From positions 372,001 to 436,000 of the forward strand of contig NZ_WMEZ01000002.1 in the NCBI RefSeq assembly GCF_009856415.1: a stretch of DNA of 64,000 nucleotides, given 5' to 3'. Shown one piece after another: positions 63,015 through 64,000 of the stretch. Numbering within the stretch: position 1 is the stretch's first letter; the number at the start of each line of letters is the position of its first letter. Made by a program: the position numbers and the translations under genes. Source of the stretch: Halobacillus litoralis (lineage in GTDB: Bacteria > Bacillota > Bacilli > Bacillales > Halobacillaceae). The notes beneath the pieces are model-generated. The model was not told where the DNA came from, ran no database searches, and worked only from the letters and a program-made list of their open reading frames with translations.

Positions 63015-64000
63015 TCACTTCTTATAAATATTGATAATCCGCTCGAGCATGACTTCCTCATCATTCTCCTGAGCCAGTTGTTCCCCTTTTTCAATCCTGG
63101 CGTTTCTTAAAGAAGAATCATTTAGTACTTTCTCCATTCCTTCTTCAAGCGCTCGGGCATCTTTTGGCTGAACAAGCTCGCCCGCTCCATCTTTCAGTAG
63201 ATAAGACAATCCACCGACATCAGAAGCGACTACAGGAGTATGAGCCGACATCGCTTCAAGTGCGACAAGTCCGAACCCTTCAATATGAGAGGGCAGGACG
63301 AAAAGGTCGGCCGCTGCCATCCACTTCCCGACAGTCGCCTGATCTTTCGGTCCATGGAAATGAATACAGTCTTTTTGATTTGGTTGAATGGAAGACTTCA
63401 ATTCTTGTAAGAAACTTTCACTCTTCTTGCTTCCGACGATATGAAGCTGGAGGTTCTCTTCTCTTTCATTTAAGGACTGGAAGGCATCCAATAATTCACG
63501 TAACCCCTTCGCTTCAATCAAGTTTCCAACAAAAAGGATGTGTCGAACGTCTGCTGAGAGGTTGAGTTCCTGTTTCGTCTCCTCTTTCGGCTTCGGAGCG
63601 AAGACGTTCCGGTTCACTCCCATGTTGATCACAGAAACATTCGACTCAGCAATGCCGAACCCTTGGATGACTTCTTCTTTCAGTGCTTCACCCACGACAA
63701 TGACATGGTCCGCTTCTTTCAAAATGTATCTTGTCATTTTGCGGATCCACTTGTTCTTTTTCGCCATCTGATCGAGGTCTCCGCCGTGGGAGGTAACAAT
63801 CAGCTTCGTCCCAAAGAGCTTTTTGAAGAAGAGTGCTGGCAGCCCGCTTGGAAAGATATAGTGGGCATGGACGACATCGTAGGTACGGCCGGCTGGCAAT
63901 TTACTGATCGTTTTCAGGAACCAAAGGCCGTACTTTTTCAAAAGGTTGACCTTTCCGCCACGGTTATCGCTGTTGACGGCCGTGTCGATGTTCAGCCCCT
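63015..64000 (-). CDS. Glycosyltransferase, GT4 family, N-terminus outside window
   Basis: The frame is open through base 64000, with GLNIDTAVNSDNRGGKVNLL in frame upstream of the first possible internal start (TTG 63941), so the gene begins beyond the window. TYDVVHAHYIFPSGLPALFF and LIVTSHGGDLDQMAKK are the acceptor domain; HILFVGNLIEAKGLRELLDA and LPSHIEGFGLVALEAMSAHT (EGFGLVALE) the donor domain. Similar to cell-surface polysaccharide glycosyltransferases. It may belong to a further part of the surface-glycan region to the right. Confidence 0.9.
   Translation of the reverse strand, partial: GLNIDTAVNSDNRGGKVNLLKKYGLWFLKTISKLPAGRTYDVVHAHYIFPSGLPALFFKKLFGTKLIVTSHGGDLDQMAKKNKWIRKMTRYILKEADHVIVVGEALKEEVIQGFGIAESNVSVINMGVNRNVFAPKPKEETKQELNLSADVRHILFVGNLIEAKGLRELLDAFQSLNEREENLQLHIVGSKKSESFLQELKSSIQPNQKDCIHFHGPKDQATVGKWMAAADLFVLPSHIEGFGLVALEAMSAHTPVVASDVGGLSYLLKDGAGELVQPKDARALEEGMEKVLNDSSLRNARIEKGEQLAQENDEEVMLERIINIYKK

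Overview
The window looks like chromosome of a low-to-mid G+C Gram-positive of the family Bacillaceae, most likely a halophilic or marine genus such as Halobacillus. This is an inference from strong GGAGG ribosome binding sites, frequent GTG/TTG starts, many SLH-domain surface proteins, a Bacillus-type CapA/B/C tyrosine-kinase module, EpsC/L/M/N-type genes, S-box (SAM-I) riboswitches and acidic exported proteins. No rRNA, tRNA or CRISPR array was seen.

Layout. 1-2.1 kb: 3'-truncated exported nucleotidase and a small serine-recombinase-like protein. 2.3-12.3 kb: leftward peptide uptake and degradation operon (DppD, DppF, IclR regulator, lipoprotein binding protein, DppB, DppC, a large M14 peptidase, pyroglutamyl peptidase), with a sigma-A-like promoter and an IclR-type palindrome upstream. 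12.5-18.1 kb: YfcC-type transporter, small membrane protein, acyltransferase-3/SGNH protein, ankyrin protein. 18.4-24.5 kb and 32.2-38.2 kb: two runs of SLH surface proteins and small lipoproteins. They flank the most unusual region, 24.8-31.5 kb. There, two complete SAM-I riboswitches in series, each with its own terminator, precede a G+C-richer operon: thiolase, acetoacetyl-CoA-synthetase-like ligase, a thiolase-fold protein lacking the thiolase nucleophile, a DUF35 partner, a 31-residue membrane peptide and a Na+/solute symporter. None of these is a known methionine gene.

38.5-45 kb is a decay zone. It holds a RAYT-type (REP-associated) transposase relic, a frameshifted small gene, an Ig-repeat surface protein beside the tail of a dead paralogue, a phage-type replication protein pseudogene and fragments of IS21-family elements. 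43.2-60.7 kb is an exopolysaccharide/capsule locus read leftward: CapA, CapB kinase, CapC phosphatase, then EpsC dehydratase, aminotransferase, priming transferase, acetyltransferase, glycosyltransferases, UDP-HexNAc dehydrogenase and epimerase, polymerase, flippase, and beyond the IS debris an orphan acetyltransferase. The distal genes are strikingly AT-rich. The window ends with a TPR/InlB-repeat exported protein and the 3' part of another glycosyltransferase.

A theme across the window is a recurrent terminator-like hairpin with a shared stem (GCGTAGTATC-like). At least seven copies were found, three of them also sharing flanking sequence. The RAYT relic raises the possibility that these are REP-like elements reused as terminators.
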